The notes under the pieces were generated by a model. The model worked only from the letters and a program-made list of their open reading frames with translations. It was not told the origin of the DNA and searched no databases. Positions 21,352 to 33,309 of a DNA stretch of 64,000 nucleotides are shown piece after piece. Position 1 is the stretch's first letter. Every line of letters begins with the position of its first letter. The stretch lies in assembly GCF_964204865.1 (NCBI RefSeq), contig NC_135263.1, forward strand, positions 18,459,426 to 18,523,425, given 5' to 3'. Position numbers and translations under genes: made by a program. Origin of the DNA: Styela clava (lineage: Eukaryota > Chordata > Ascidiacea > Stolidobranchia > Styelidae).

Positions 21352-24083
21352 ATGGCGTCAAGAAATGGTTCATCCAGCACCAGTACGAGTAGAAAAACTG
21401 AAGAAGATGCAGAAGACATTTCATTACCGTAAACCTTGACTGAAGGAAATTCAGAACTAGAACAGCCCAGATCTGAAAGTAGCAAGCATCCACAGAAAAT
21501 TGCTATTGTCAAGATTTCGCAGGTGATAAAATCAAAGCCCAGTTTGTGGAAATGCTGGAATTTCATTGAAGGAATTTCACTGAAGCAATGCGAGATGAAA
21601 AAGGCTACTTTCATGCTGTGATGATAAATAGAAAATTAAAGACTTTGTCAAAGTTATTGATGATCGAAGCTCATTGGAGCATATATTTCGTGGGATGAAA
21701 AATTGTATTTCACACGATGAATTGAAATTATTCGAGAATCAACTTATCAAAATTACCAGTGTGATTGAACACAGAATAAAGTGGAAGAGCAAATGAGGTC
21801 AATAAAAAACTTTGAGACAATATCACGTAATTTATATATTAGGAGAAAATCAACCAGGAAAAGTGACATTTCTAAAATTTCTGCAAAATCGAACTTAGAA
21901 CAATTGCATGAAGCAAGTAGAACTTTGGTATTGCTAAAAGCAATGTTGGATTTAATGGCAAACGAACATAATGCTGAACGACCAGAAAGTAATGCCCGCT
22001 TTAAACGAGAACGCCTAACATTACAGAAGAAGATAGCAGAAAATGAAGTTATTTAGAAGTTTGCTTCAAAATTGAGAAGGTACACAATCCATTCGGATTA
22101 AATGAAGACTTAATTGAACAATCAGGTCTTCAAGAAATTTGTGAGTCTTCACCTTTTTTTGTAATTTGTGTGATAAGATGCAAAGTTTTAATCAATCTGT
22201 AGTTTCTGGAATGCCATTTGTATCTGGGCTACTCAATACTAATAATACCAATGTTGCTAGTAACAGTGTAAATTTTAATGTGCCAGTATCATGTAATAAT
22301 TCTTTTGTGCCCCCTGAGATCACACAAACTGTCAACCCTTTTGTTGTCCAAGCCCAACCACCACAAACTGAATGCAACGGTGTCGTCGGCCGGTCCGGTC
22401 TTGATCTTGCCCAGTGTTTGCTTTCTACCCATACAGAAATTGTAGACAAATTGCCAGTTGAAATTCACGATCTCTGGGAGTCGTATCATCTTTTTTCGAA
22501 TTTTGTTGATTTTATCAAGGGAGAAGCGATGTAAGATAGAAAAGCGTGTTTCGAGAAATAAATTGCGCAAACCTAGTAGGTTCGTTTTTTTCAATACCAA
22601 TGTCAAAGTGCTTAATTGTAAGTTTTGTAAAGAGAATCATAATATCACCAAATGTGATAGGTTTCTCAAACAGTCCCATTATGAGCGAAAAGAGTTTTTC
22701 GCAAACACAGACTTTGTTATGGATGTGGTAGGGAACCTCTAGAGAGCATGGTATTAAAACTTGTAAGCGTAGAGCTAAGTGTAAAACTTGTGGTAAATAG
22801 CATTTATCTTGTCTTCACATTGGTGAAGAACAGCAAGGCCAAACTTTTCCAATGTGTGTTATTGTTTGTAATGTGCCTGATCAGTATGGTGGCACACACA
22901 ATTCAATGCAAGTGTGCGAATGCAAGTCTCATAACTGATAATGCTTCTGAACGTTTGGGTTTGAGTGGTTGTGGTACTCAGATTTCATTGTCCACCATGG
23001 GTGGACGTCATATTATTCCCTGCAAGAAATTGCAGAATATCGAAATTATGAGTTATAATCGTAGGAAAATTGTTTGTGCACCCGGTATTTTGCATTTTGC
23101 TTGGTATTAATGTTCCTAAAGCTATCAGGCCCAGGAATATTGTGATGAAGGGTGATAATGATCCTTATGCTCAGCAATCTGTAATTGGCTGGGTTGTGAT
23201 TGGAAATGTGTGTAAAGATGAGCTTGAAAGGTCGAATGATTCCATGTCCATCGTTTCCAATAAAATATTGGTAATGGAAAACAAATGTTCAACTTTTGTT
23301 TTTGCTTCCAAGTCCAAGAAAGTAATTAATCCTCAACAGGTAATATCAATGTTTAAGATGGACTTTGCTGAACATAGCGGTAAAGATGTACCACTTTCTG
23401 TCGATGATCAGAAATTCATTAAAATACTCACGAATGGTATTTTACCAGATCGGAATATGGGCATCATGAAATACCACTTCCAGTGCGTAATGAACCCGTT
23501 TTTATTCCCAATTATAAGACCTTAGCAGAGAAGCGTGCGCTTCAGTTGAAAAGGCGAGACTTAGAGACCAAAAGTTTAAAGGAGACTATTTGGAGTTTAT
23601 GGGCAGTACTATTGAGAATTCGACCGAAAAGGCCCCGGAATGTGAGTTGTGTGTCGATGATGGTATGATAAATTATGTTTCACATATGGGTGTATATCAT
23701 CATCAGAGTTGTATGGTAGGGTGTCACTGAATGATTACTTATTGAAGGGTCCTGATCTTATAAATGGTACGTTGATTATTTTGTGCAGATTCAGAAAAGA
23801 GAACATTGCTTTCATGACTGATATAAAAGCTTATGTTTCATCCATTTTATGTTGGCAACTTCTATAGAAATCTTCTAAGATTTCTTTGGTGGGACAATGG
23901 GACATTAAAAATGGAGGTTTACTAGAATATAGAGTCAAAGTCACTTTTTTCTGTGCAGTGAGTTCTCCAGGATGTTCTAATTTTTGCCTCAAGAGGGCTG
24001 GGGATGATGGAGAATCAGAATTTGGGATTAAGGCTGCTAATTTTGTTAGAAATGAGTTTTATGTAGATGATGGCCTTTTATAA
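21352..24083 (+). pseudogene. BEL/Pao-type retrotransposon gag-pol, 3'-truncated and frame-broken
   Basis: Pieces lie in the normal order but in different frames. They are a gag-like start (MASRNGSSSTSTSRK, 21352); a zinc knuckle C-x2-C-x3-H-x4-C (CKFCKENHNITKC, about 22617); the protease region ending NASERLGLSG...LSTMGG (about 22940-23005); and the BEL/Pao linker (NVPKAIRPRN, then DPYAQQSVIGWVVIGNV, then VRNEPVFIPNYK and FKGDYLEFMGSTIE). Reverse transcriptase follows (LNDYLLKGPDLI, RKENIAFMTDIKAY, SPGCSNFCLKRAGDDGE) up to the catalytic box FYVDDGLL at about 24075. RNase H and integrase are absent. Family membership is established by the linker and RT signatures. It is a dead fossil with many stops and frameshifts. 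Confidence 0.85.
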
Positions 24084-25455
24084 CTCTCCCACTTTCTGGC
24101 AGTAAAAGTGTGATCTTTAAAGTTTTTGGTGTATCTTTCATCTGGTGTGATTTGATTATATGTGCTAATTTGACATAACTATTCCTAGAAAAGAGATAGG
24201 GTTACAGAATTGTATCTTCCCGAGATATATAAAAGTTGTGTGCGGAATATGGGAATTTCCCGACAGGGGGCCTTGATCACTCAGTTTCTCAATGTCGTGA
24301 TTTCAAATATTTTGTGCTTTGAATATTGTGGTGATATTTAACTGCAATTTCATTGTGAAATTATCTGTTTTGCCCTAATTTTGTATTTTAGGAATTGTGT
24401 GAAACTCCTTTGTTGGGAACTAAAGTAGTTTCAGGCGAGCCATGTAATGAGCATTGACTTACAAAGTGCATCATTGGCACAGTACCCGTGGGTTTATGTC
24501 CACTGGGTGTCGCTCAAACAGATATTCAAGCATGGTTGCCAACATTGCCTTGTTTTTGTAGTTTTGAGTGATTTTTTTCAGTTGTATTTCAAGAAAATAA
24601 TTGTGAATTAATTAACTTAATTGTCATTATGTCTTCCGCGGAGCTTTACTTTAGTTGCAGTAATCGAAATTGAATTTCGTAAATGTTGTGATAGACAAAG
24701 CTAAACTTAGCTATATCCAGGGTCATTGCCATCGACATGAACCCAAAAATAAGGACATCAGGGAAACATAATATTAGAATACCAAAGAACAAAATGTAAT
24801 AAACAAAATGTATTCATGCTAGTGCAATCCGTGACTAATCATACTTTGCAAAGGATTTGCTCCAGCAGTTCTTTATTCTTAGAAACAATCTGTTACATCT
24901 CACTTTAAGGTTGTATTTTGATTCAGGTTACACGCAGTGATTTTGGTCGGTAGGCTATTGTTTTGTCACTGTGTCAATTAATTTGCTGTTATTGCGTGAT
25001 GAATGCACGTAGCAATCAATGAGATTTTAAAAGATCATTTCTAGCAAATCAATCATTCGATTTGACAAATCTAAGTGCCTGATATTAGAACCTCTATTCC
25101 CATAAAATAAGGACACATGTCGAAATAAGGACGTTTTGTAGAAATAAAAGACAAAAGTATTTTCGAAGACAAATACCTTCAATATAAGGACAAATCTTAA
25201 AAATAAGGACGTTATGACAGACCTGGCTATATCAGTACCTGCAAACGGCACATATGGTTGAATGATAGTTTTAAACACGTAAACCATTTTATATGCGCCA
25301 ACACATCAAAACACTCTCAGAATAAGCATGAAGTTTACAATTGTAAAGTATAGGGGAAATTTTTCGGAGTCAATGATCGGGGAAACGTCCATAGCGCTGG
25401 TGCGCTTTCAAACCTCTCTAGAGATCGCCCTCGCCCACTATCGCCCGCCTGAAGC
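24084..25455. other. Stretch downstream of the retrotransposon fragment
   Basis: A block at 24455-24500 matches the repeat at 20.4 kb. AATAAGGACA-like phrases recur at about 24751, 25106, 25121 and 25201, like subterminal repeats of an old transposon. No gene seen. Confidence 0.4.
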
Positions 25456-25463
25456 GATATGGG

Positions 25464-27277
25464 TAGGCTTACCATAAATCTGAAACAAAAAACCGGGACG
25501 GAGCGATTTGGCAAACATTCGGTCGATTGCCAGTCTTGATAATATTGGAACGTCTACCATGCTATTGCGGGTATATACGGCTGTAAATCTCTACTGATCA
25601 TTGAATTAGAAAAAACACAAAAAATTAGTTTGTATTATTCATTTAGACCAAAAGTATTTGTCCGCGGATGGAACCTTTCTCAAAAATTCTTGTTTTGATT
25701 TTGTCATAAAACTGATAACAAGAGACATCACCATTAAATTTGCAGGTTACGGAGTGGTTTTATATTTTCTTCTGGCATTCTGCACCTGCTTTCGGACCAA
25801 AATTTTTTAACAATGGAAAAAATCCTTTCAACAGATGCCGAAAAACAAAATCAACCAATTTGCTGCAAATTCGAAATGCTAATATTTCTGTTAGAAAAAA
25901 CGTTAAACATCTCTGTCCACTTAATTTCAACCGGCAAAGTAAGTCAAATTGCATTTGAACCATGCTCAGATAAATATCTCTTTATCAGTATTCGTCGAAA
26001 AGTGCATCGCTATTCAAAACCTGATCAGCTAACCAAACATATCATTTATCAATTTTGCAGACCAAACACTTCAATCCAGTTTATTTCACTCTTCAAATTT
26101 GTCCATATGTGTGGCCTGGTAGCATTGTAGGCTTCATCGTGCAGCTCTATATACGATTGACATTTCTCGTAAAAATCGCAAACATTCTTTTTAAATACAA
26201 ATTTTTTCCCTGCAAATTTAGCTTCACCTCTGACAGAATATTTGCAACATCTACGGCAGGGATCGGCAAACTTTTGTCGCCCGCGGGCCAAAATTAAGGG
26301 TTGCGAGTCATTGGCGGGCCGCACATATTTTCAGAAAATTGAAACTGAACGGATGATACTTTTATATTAAAAATCAAGCAGTGATACATCTCTCGAATAG
26401 AATATAGATTTATTTCCTCATTGCATCTCAAAAAATTCCATTTGAATATTTTCAGCGCCATTGAACCCTTTGCACTTAGCATCAACTTTTCTGCGTTTTG
26501 TTGCCATAAGAGCTTGAAGTAAATCATCATTAAATTCAGAGGAGAACAGCGCAGCAATGCACCAACTCTCATTCATTTCTGGCTAAACGTGCAAAATCAG
26601 CGAATCCGCTTATCAGACAGCGGACATCAGAAATTCTAACTGTGTATATTTACAAGTTAATGCAAATTTAGCCTCAAAAAAATTTGAAATTAATTTAGAG
26701 GTGCAGTCAAAACTTTGGTCATGAATAGCAATGTGATAGGTAAATGTTGGCTGCCAACGACACAGAATCATCCGAATTTGTTATGGCAAAATTGGTCAGT
26801 CGAGTCGATGCCTCAATGTTTTGTGCTTCCTGCTTTGGACATGATCGTTGACATCTGAACGTCCGCCCTGACTAATAGAAAAACAGATCTGCAATGCGTA
26901 CAGTGTACCTTTCCTCCTTCAGTTTGCTTCAAATAAGGAAAATCTTTCTCCAACTCATCAGAAAACTTGTACTCTCTTTTTGGCATTTCGACAACTTAAC
27001 GACATTGCAGTTAACGCCAGAAAACACATTAAAACATATACCAATTGTGACATAACAATAGAGCGATTTCTCTCTCTGAACTAGCAAAGTGTGTCGCAAA
27101 ACAGTGGTAAATGGGCTGTCACCGTTGAAAAAAAATTTGTAATAATAATGAATTTGAATTTTTTACCCATGAAAACCGTGCTGACAAACCGGGACATCGA
27201 GTCAACCGGCCGGGACGCCGGGACAGCTTGTCAAATCCGGGACTGTCCCGGCTAAACCGGGACGTATGGTAAGCCTA
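25464..27277 (-). mobile_element. hAT element with BED zinc-finger transposase remnant
   Basis: The ends TAGGCTTACCATA and TATGGTAAGCCTA are inverted and flanked by identical GATATGGG on both sides, an 8-bp duplication as hAT elements make. The right side carries CCGGGAC repeats. On the minus strand from about 26986 a start MPKREYKFSDELEKDFPYLK leads to CTHCRS and, in another frame, SDVNDHVQSRKHK. This is the C-x2-C then H-x3-5-H pattern of a BED-type DNA-binding finger at a hAT transposase N-terminus. The catalytic domain is not readable. At 26258 an unrelated hAT-like left end (CAGGGATCGGCAAACTTTTG) suggests a nested insertion. Confidence 0.8.
26258..26345 (+). mobile_element. Left end of a second, nested hAT-like element
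   Basis: CAGGGATCGGCAAACTTTTG followed by CGCCCGCGGGCC and GGCGGGCCGCAC is a typical hAT terminus. Its partner end and target duplication were not found. Confidence 0.45.
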
Positions 27278-27689
27278 GATATGGGCATGTTTTTGTCCGT
27301 TTTGCGTGTTACGCCACAAAGGATGTAGGGACACATAATAAAATACTCCCATAGCACGTTTCTTGTGTCTTTTTCCCCATGCCAAAAAAGGAGCTTTGTC
27401 GGTGGTACGCGGTCAGTAAAATATTGAGTACCACTGCTTTAGGTGTAACAATTATGTTTTCTCATTGTTTAGAAATCTATAGGTACTGCATTAGTTTATT
27501 ATACCCGAGTAACACCAAAGTTAATTACCGGCTTTTCCGTACCTCACCAACTGTCCGGCGAGTGTTATTGTGATCGACCTGATTTTGCAATCCTTGAGCG
27601 ACAGTTGAACGTTTTCAAAGTTATAATACATTTGTTTGTTTCCGGTCAAGTAGACTGTTGTTTATAGGGATTTGGAGAACACGGGCTGT

Positions 27690-27815
27690 AATATTCGTTC
27701 CCGAAGGTGCCGTCCCGTCAGAGCATAATAAGAAAAAGACCGCGTTCACAAGGTAATTCTAGTATCAACATCTGTGGCACACTGTGATCCAAGTGGACAC
27801 CGTTTGGAGTTGGCG
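27690..27815 (+). repeat. Dispersed repeat block, copy at 27.7 kb
   Basis: Shares AAAGACCGCGTT.ACAAG, TTCTAGTATCAACATCTGTG and ATCCAAGTGG.CACCGTTT with 20490-20575. Confidence 0.7.
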
Positions 27816-28274
27816 TGACCACCACTATACAATCTTGTTCAATATTTGTATCACTGCGGTCGACATAAAGACAAAACGAAATTGATCAAAATTACATGAG
27901 GAATACAAGAAAAAAAACAAATAAAAGCATTTGTTTTGTCAATTATTGAGGAGCTCTGAAAAAATCACCCAATTGGTTTTTGATTTTCGAAAGAATTCTT
28001 TAGGGCTTTACGCGTAGCAAGAGTTATCTGCAAACTTCAGAATATGAAATTCATCTACTGAGCAACAACATTAAAAAATCTAGTTACATATCAAGATTTT
28101 CATTTTAGGTTAATAATGATGCATCATTACTATAACAGATATTATTACAGTTGTACCAGCAATTCACAAGATAAGAAAAATATTACATTTAGGATAATGT
28201 CGTTGAATAGCCATGAATTCGACTTGATCAATTCATTAAACATATTTTTTTGTTATTATTTGCTATATATACAT

Positions 28275-28847
28275 CAGCGGTCGGGAACCCATGGCTCGCG
28301 AGCCATAAATGGCTATTTTGGCGGCGGCATATGGCTCCCAGAAAAATCTAATATTCTAAAGCTAAGCTATTATTGGTACGAAATTTCTCATTTATAGCCA
28401 AATTCGGCAGAAAATTGCCAATACGTTCGAGAACGCGCGCCCATCGTATGTCTATGTTATGTAAGAGAATTACCTGACGGCATTGTGACAAAAGTAAGGG
28501 ATTCTGGAACATATTTGGTGACATCACAAAGCCGCGGAGCAATGGAGAAAAACTTTTTGTCCGTTTGTGCGTAGCCTACTGGCTACAGTATTTTTCATGT
28601 TTAGATAGGTAAAATACTACGGAGATGCCTAAACGAAGGGAGGGTGATGAGTATCGTACATTTCAACTTGTGCCGCATGTGAGCATCATAAGCCACATAA
28701 AATGTATATTGGCATTGGATGTGTTGACCTTTGAGTAATAATTTCGGGCCTGATTAAATGACGAAATGCTATATGGCTCGCACGGAAATGCAGTTGAAAA
28801 TATGTATCTTTTATGGCTCTCTTGACCAAAAAGGTTCCAGACCCCTG
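28275..28847. mobile_element. Non-autonomous hAT element
   Basis: The left end is CAGCGGTCGGGAACCCATGG and the right end its inverted relative CAGGGGTCTGGAACCTTTTT. Both are followed inward by GGCTC-type subterminal repeats (ATGGCTCGCGAGCC; ATGGCTC). The flanks ATATACAT and CTATACAC match at six of eight bases. The 573-bp body is non-coding. Confidence 0.7.
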
Positions 28848-29216
28848 CTATACACTATCAATCACATCTATTTTGAATCATTCTTGGTTTTAATTGAGTT
28901 TCAATTTGAAAAATAATCAGAAAAAAAAAATCCCTCCTGTTTCGGAATATAATCTTATATTACATGCAACGGGTCAGTCAAAACTTCACTCGTTTTTAAA
29001 ATGAGTTCCCGGCTGGGTTGTATTGTGTTCGAGCATTTTCTTGAAAAAGGCGAATGATGCTTAATCTACGTTGTAATTGTTTGCACCAAAATTGTTGGCG
29101 GTTAAAATCTTTTGAACTTTTCCCATTCAATTCATTTTCAATCATTTCCAAAATTATATAATGCTGTCTGCGTTAATCAACCCTGTTTTAAAGATACTAA
29201 TGACGTTATTTTCCAG

Positions 29217-29309
29217 AATTCGTATGACCCAGCCGGTGAGAAATATATCATTCATAAACGAATTCCTCCGGCGTTAAATGAGGCAACGAATACAAATATC
29301 GAACAGTAG
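29217..29309 (+). CDS. Possible terminal exon, unrecognised
   Basis: After TTATTTTCCAG the frame reads NSYDPAGEKYIIHKRIPPAL then NEATNTNIEQ and stops with TAG. Composition is hydrophilic, tail-like. The same frame stays open 105 bases upstream of the acceptor, so it could also be an unspliced frame. No partner exons found. Confidence 0.3.
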   Translation, partial: NSYDPAGEKYIIHKRIPPALNEATNTNIEQ

Positions 29310-29390
29310 TTGATTTTTCATAAACAATATCGCATAGTCCGTATAATCTGTTTCATCATGCTTAAATGAATATATGCATCTATTTGCTGC

Positions 29391-31170
29391 ATTAAGGTTA
29401 CATGCTATTTTTGCTGTAGTAGGGCCCCTCGTTTTCTGTGGCATATAGTGAGCTACTCACAGCGTTATTTTTAGCTGTATTCGATAAAAAAAAATGATAT
29501 GAAAAAATTCCACGCAAGTAATACAGTTCGTTTAAAGTATAGTCGAGTTGGTGCCCAATCGTCGTCGCCCAATTCCGAGGGACTACTTTTTTTAGCCTAT
29601 TTGCGGAAATGAGGAACATTATTGGATATGGTCGACACCGCAAGAAATAGATATAGTCATTGGCTGTTTAATCATTGTTCTTCATTAAAAACGTTCACAG
29701 CTACCGCTAAATGATTTGCTTGTAAGGTAAATTAAACACCGGTTACAATTTGTACCCTGAAAGAGCCGAGAACAGTGGTTTTGCATGTTTTGAGGCGTGT
29801 CTGAGGCCTGGCCCTTTTTTACAGCATGATATGTTGCTATTTTGGCGTCACAAATGATCGCTCGCTGCACGGTATGATCTTGATCCGCCGTTCATTTTGA
29901 TTGCCCATATTTTCATACTCATTGCCCTCACACGGAAGTATAAAGAGTATTTTGTGATATTGCGTATATACGTAGGCCAAAGTGTAACCTGAAAATAGAT
30001 TCAATAGCGGTACAGTATTTTGAAAAAAAAAATTCATAGTGGTTTCTAGATAACAGAGGAAAAAATTTCCATAATTTCATAGTTGGGATTATCTGGGATA
30101 TGACATATTGCTGAAATCTACGAAATCATGGGTTAAAATTCGAACACATATCAGCAAATTTTAGGTCAACGTTGAAAACATTTTCTCCAGTCGATGTGAA
30201 AAAATTGTATTTATATTTTTAGGGAGTGGTTTCAATCACCTATTTGACATTTGACTCCAAAATGAAAAATTTGTTCTATTGTAGTTGTATTGAAAATTAT
30301 AGTATATTTGAATAGATTTCAATAAAACAAAAACAAAAATAGTATATTATTTAAAATTCATTGAATAGTTTTCGAGAAAACTGGCTTCAAAATATATTTT
30401 TCCATCGTTTTTTGGACAAAACTTTTGATATAATAATAAAAACCAAAAATGTTGGTACCATTCATTCAACGGTATATTATTTAATGATATTGGAGGGCTA
30501 GAAAAAATATTAAAATTTTGAAATTCACAAATAAATGGGGTTAGGAAACTTGTTATCGCATTTCGAATTTACAACGATTTCATCAATTATTTTAATTTTC
30601 CGCCTTCGATGTCGTTTTTTTTTTTTGTTGTATTCAAATATATTTGAATATAATAAGTGCACTGCACGTGCTTTTCATCAACTTTAGGCAAAAAATTGGA
30701 AAATATCGCATTATGATTGATGGTGATGTTATCAAAAAAGCAATTTTTGCCGTAATTGTTAAGTTTTCAAGCGATAATATGTTGTATTAGCAATTAAAAG
30801 TATTTATATGAGCAAGGTAAAACTATAGTAATTTGGTACTTGACATCATTAAATCAAACCATCACCTGAATAATTAACCATTTTTTAAACAAATATAGTT
30901 ACCATTCCGGAAACGAGACGAAGAATCGGCGGCCTAGTAATCCCCGGCCTAGTTAGGCAATGAACTTTCCCATCGAATGCAATGTTTCGTGTCCTGATGA
31001 CCGTGATAATTATTACTGGAGAACAAAGGGAATAAAAGTGGAAACGAAAAATCTCGGCATCGGCATGAGCGACTTAGACTTGCGGTATTGAAAGTGGTCC
31101 TAATTCCTACCATTCCATGAGGTTCAATATCAAGTTGTATCCCATTCGTAAATTAGGAATACTGTCCGCT
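29391..31170 (+). repeat. 1.8-kb repeat, copy A (copy B at 51.0-54.1 kb)
   Basis: Long blocks align with copy B in the same order: ACATGCTATTTTT, then CATATAGTGAGCTACTCACA, then TTTGCTTGTAAGGTAAATTA, then GTATTCAAATATATTTGA, then GGAGAACAAAGGGAAT. Copy A lacks the 1.84-kb insertion seen in copy B and so shows the empty site (near TTTTTTAAACAAATATAG). No protein domain is readable; open frames are not shared between copies. Nature unknown, probably an old mobile element. Confidence 0.75.
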
Positions 31171-31241
31171 AAAAAGATCACAGGGCTTTCAAGTATGCCA
31201 CAGTTCGTTAGAATAAATTGTGAAGCTAATAAGCTCTATGT

Positions 31242-31300
31242 CAGGAATTAAACGCGGTGGGTCACTTTGTGACCCGCGGGTCAGTGGTTCGCCATCCCTG
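31242..31300. mobile_element. 59-bp hAT deletion remnant with perfect 8-bp duplication
   Basis: A 59-base piece starting CAGGAATTAAACGCGG and ending GGTTCGCCATCCCTG is bounded by CTCTATGT on both sides. The right terminus (reverse complement CAGGGATGGCGAACCACTGA) is the same terminus seen at 37.75 kb. Nearly the whole interior is lost. Confidence 0.75.
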
Positions 31301-31309
31301 CTCTATGTA

Positions 31310-32600
31310 ATCTGAATTTCAACTGTGCAGCGTTCAATTTCCGATTTCCAAGTAATGTATTTTTGCGAGTGGGATGCGTTCAAAATAGCTCACAATGTAC
31401 TAGAGGTTACCGTAACTCATTTGCTCATTTGATAGTCGGAAATTAGTTACGCCAGTTAATGTAATTAGTATTATGTATTTCCAACGTTGTAAAAAATCAT
31501 AGTGACGTCATACGGTTTTCTGAGTGAAATTATTTTGGCTTCATAAGAGAGATGTTCATGTAATATGTTGTCATGAATTAATTTAAAAACGCAAAATACG
31601 AAATTTCCGTTGTACGGAAGATCTGTAAGGTAATCACGCAAGTATACTGGATAAATAGTTAAATAAAAAAACTAATAAACCGCGTCACGAGTAAACTTGA
31701 AGTAGTTCGCTGTATAAAATAGGCACGGTGGTATACACCTTGCCACACATGATTATTTGCAAAAAAATTGTATTTGAACGAAGTACACTAGCATGCAAAA
31801 AGTACATATCACGAATGCTCCATATATTTTTGTGTATTCCATAATTAGGTAGCGAGATACTTTGCAGACTCGAAGTGATAAATTTTCCCATTATCCCAAA
31901 CTATTTCTTTGCATACGATATCTCAGAGCATACTACATAATAGCATACTACTTTGTACTACATAATAACATGTCCCGCATCCTTAAGTACTTGAATCGAT
32001 AACTAAAACCAACTTCTCATCGCTCCTGACAGATCAGACAAAGACTATTTTTCACTCATAAGTCTCGTCTGAAGTTTGCACATTTTATCAGGATGAAATA
32101 TGTCATAACAGTGCCCAAGTCTCAGATAAGTTTCCGGTGAATTATTGAAATACAATACGATAGCGGATATTTTATCCCGCTAATCCTCCAATTCTGGTCA
32201 AAAGATAATCGGGTTAGACAAGATATATATAAGATAGATCATGATATATATTTGTGGCCACAATTCGGCAAAAATCACTACAGGAAATATATAGCTAGGC
32301 CTAGAAACTGTCGACAAAAACCAGAGTTTTTTGCTCGAATTTCATATCCAAAATTATTTGGCGATAGTTGAGGGTAATGCTAAAAACCACAAAAAGTTTC
32401 AGATTTTTTGCTCGATGGATTCATATAGAAAATAAAGCTCAAACTATTTGGGCGACAGTAAAATGTCGCTCAAATATTCCCGTCGCCCAAATACAGCGAA
32501 AATAACCCCGTGTTCTCTGCCAAAATCGATAAAATAGGAATATATATATGAGATGAGTGGTAAGTTCATAATGATCCCATTGGATTGCAGCATTTTTTTA
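31310..32600. other. Stretch without recognisable feature
   Basis: AT-rich, with no splice-flanked frame or terminal repeat identified on either strand. Confidence 0.4.
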
Positions 32601-32604
32601 TCTC

Positions 32605-32836
32605 TCCAGAAGTGTATGTACCAATATGTGTGTATATAATTCGCCTACTTTACATCAAGTTGTATAAAGAAACTGAAACCTATGGGCAGGGGGTTTATTC
32701 ACTTGGCTAACACAGTCAGTCCCCGAACTCGTAATAGAACTAAAATATTCTCAGTTCAACCGGAAAGTACAGAGAAATTCGGAATAAAATTCTGGCCTAA
32801 CCCTAACCTGGTACATAGGTTATACTACGAGAGTAC
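32605..32836 (-). mobile_element. Palindromic MITE (GCTCCWGAAGT family)
   Basis: Reverse orientation copy. CTCCAGAAGTGTATGTACCA at the left, the core CCCCGAACTCGTAATAGAAC and CCTAACCCTAACCTGGTACA in the middle, and a degraded right end ATACTACGAGAGTACC. Confidence 0.75.
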
Positions 32837-33309
32837 CCATATTTTTGTAGAAACCATGGCGGGACAACTGAAGTATTTGGCGACCTAGGTTTGGAAACAG
32901 TTGGTTGTGAATTGTTTTCAATTTTAGCTATTTCATATCGCACTAAAATTGAATATATCACAATGCCATCAAAACCAGCAATTGAATGAACATAAAGATG
33001 TTTACCGTTTTACAAAAATAGGTATACGGTAGAGAATATCTTCACCTTATTTATATATAAATATATTCACGTGTCGTTAATTTTTATTCAAAATCCGACA
33101 ACATAAAGTTAACACTATACTTTAGCAATATAGAGAAATGTTTGTCAAGCTCGATTTAGGCAAATAGGTTGGAGCGTAGGATAAGTGTGTTTTCTGCACG
33201 ACATGCTTATAGAACAGCAAATAGAAGCACGAGCAACTGTGTACAAGGTTCGAACCATATTCCAGCAATCAGTATTAAATAAAGTTGTTGGGTTGGTTTG
33301 GTTGCTGTC

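Noticed and set aside
26049..26572. Two minus-strand frames of 91-92 codons as genes
   Set aside because: They cross the end of a hAT-like terminus (GGCCCGCGGGCGACAAAAG) and lack domain text.
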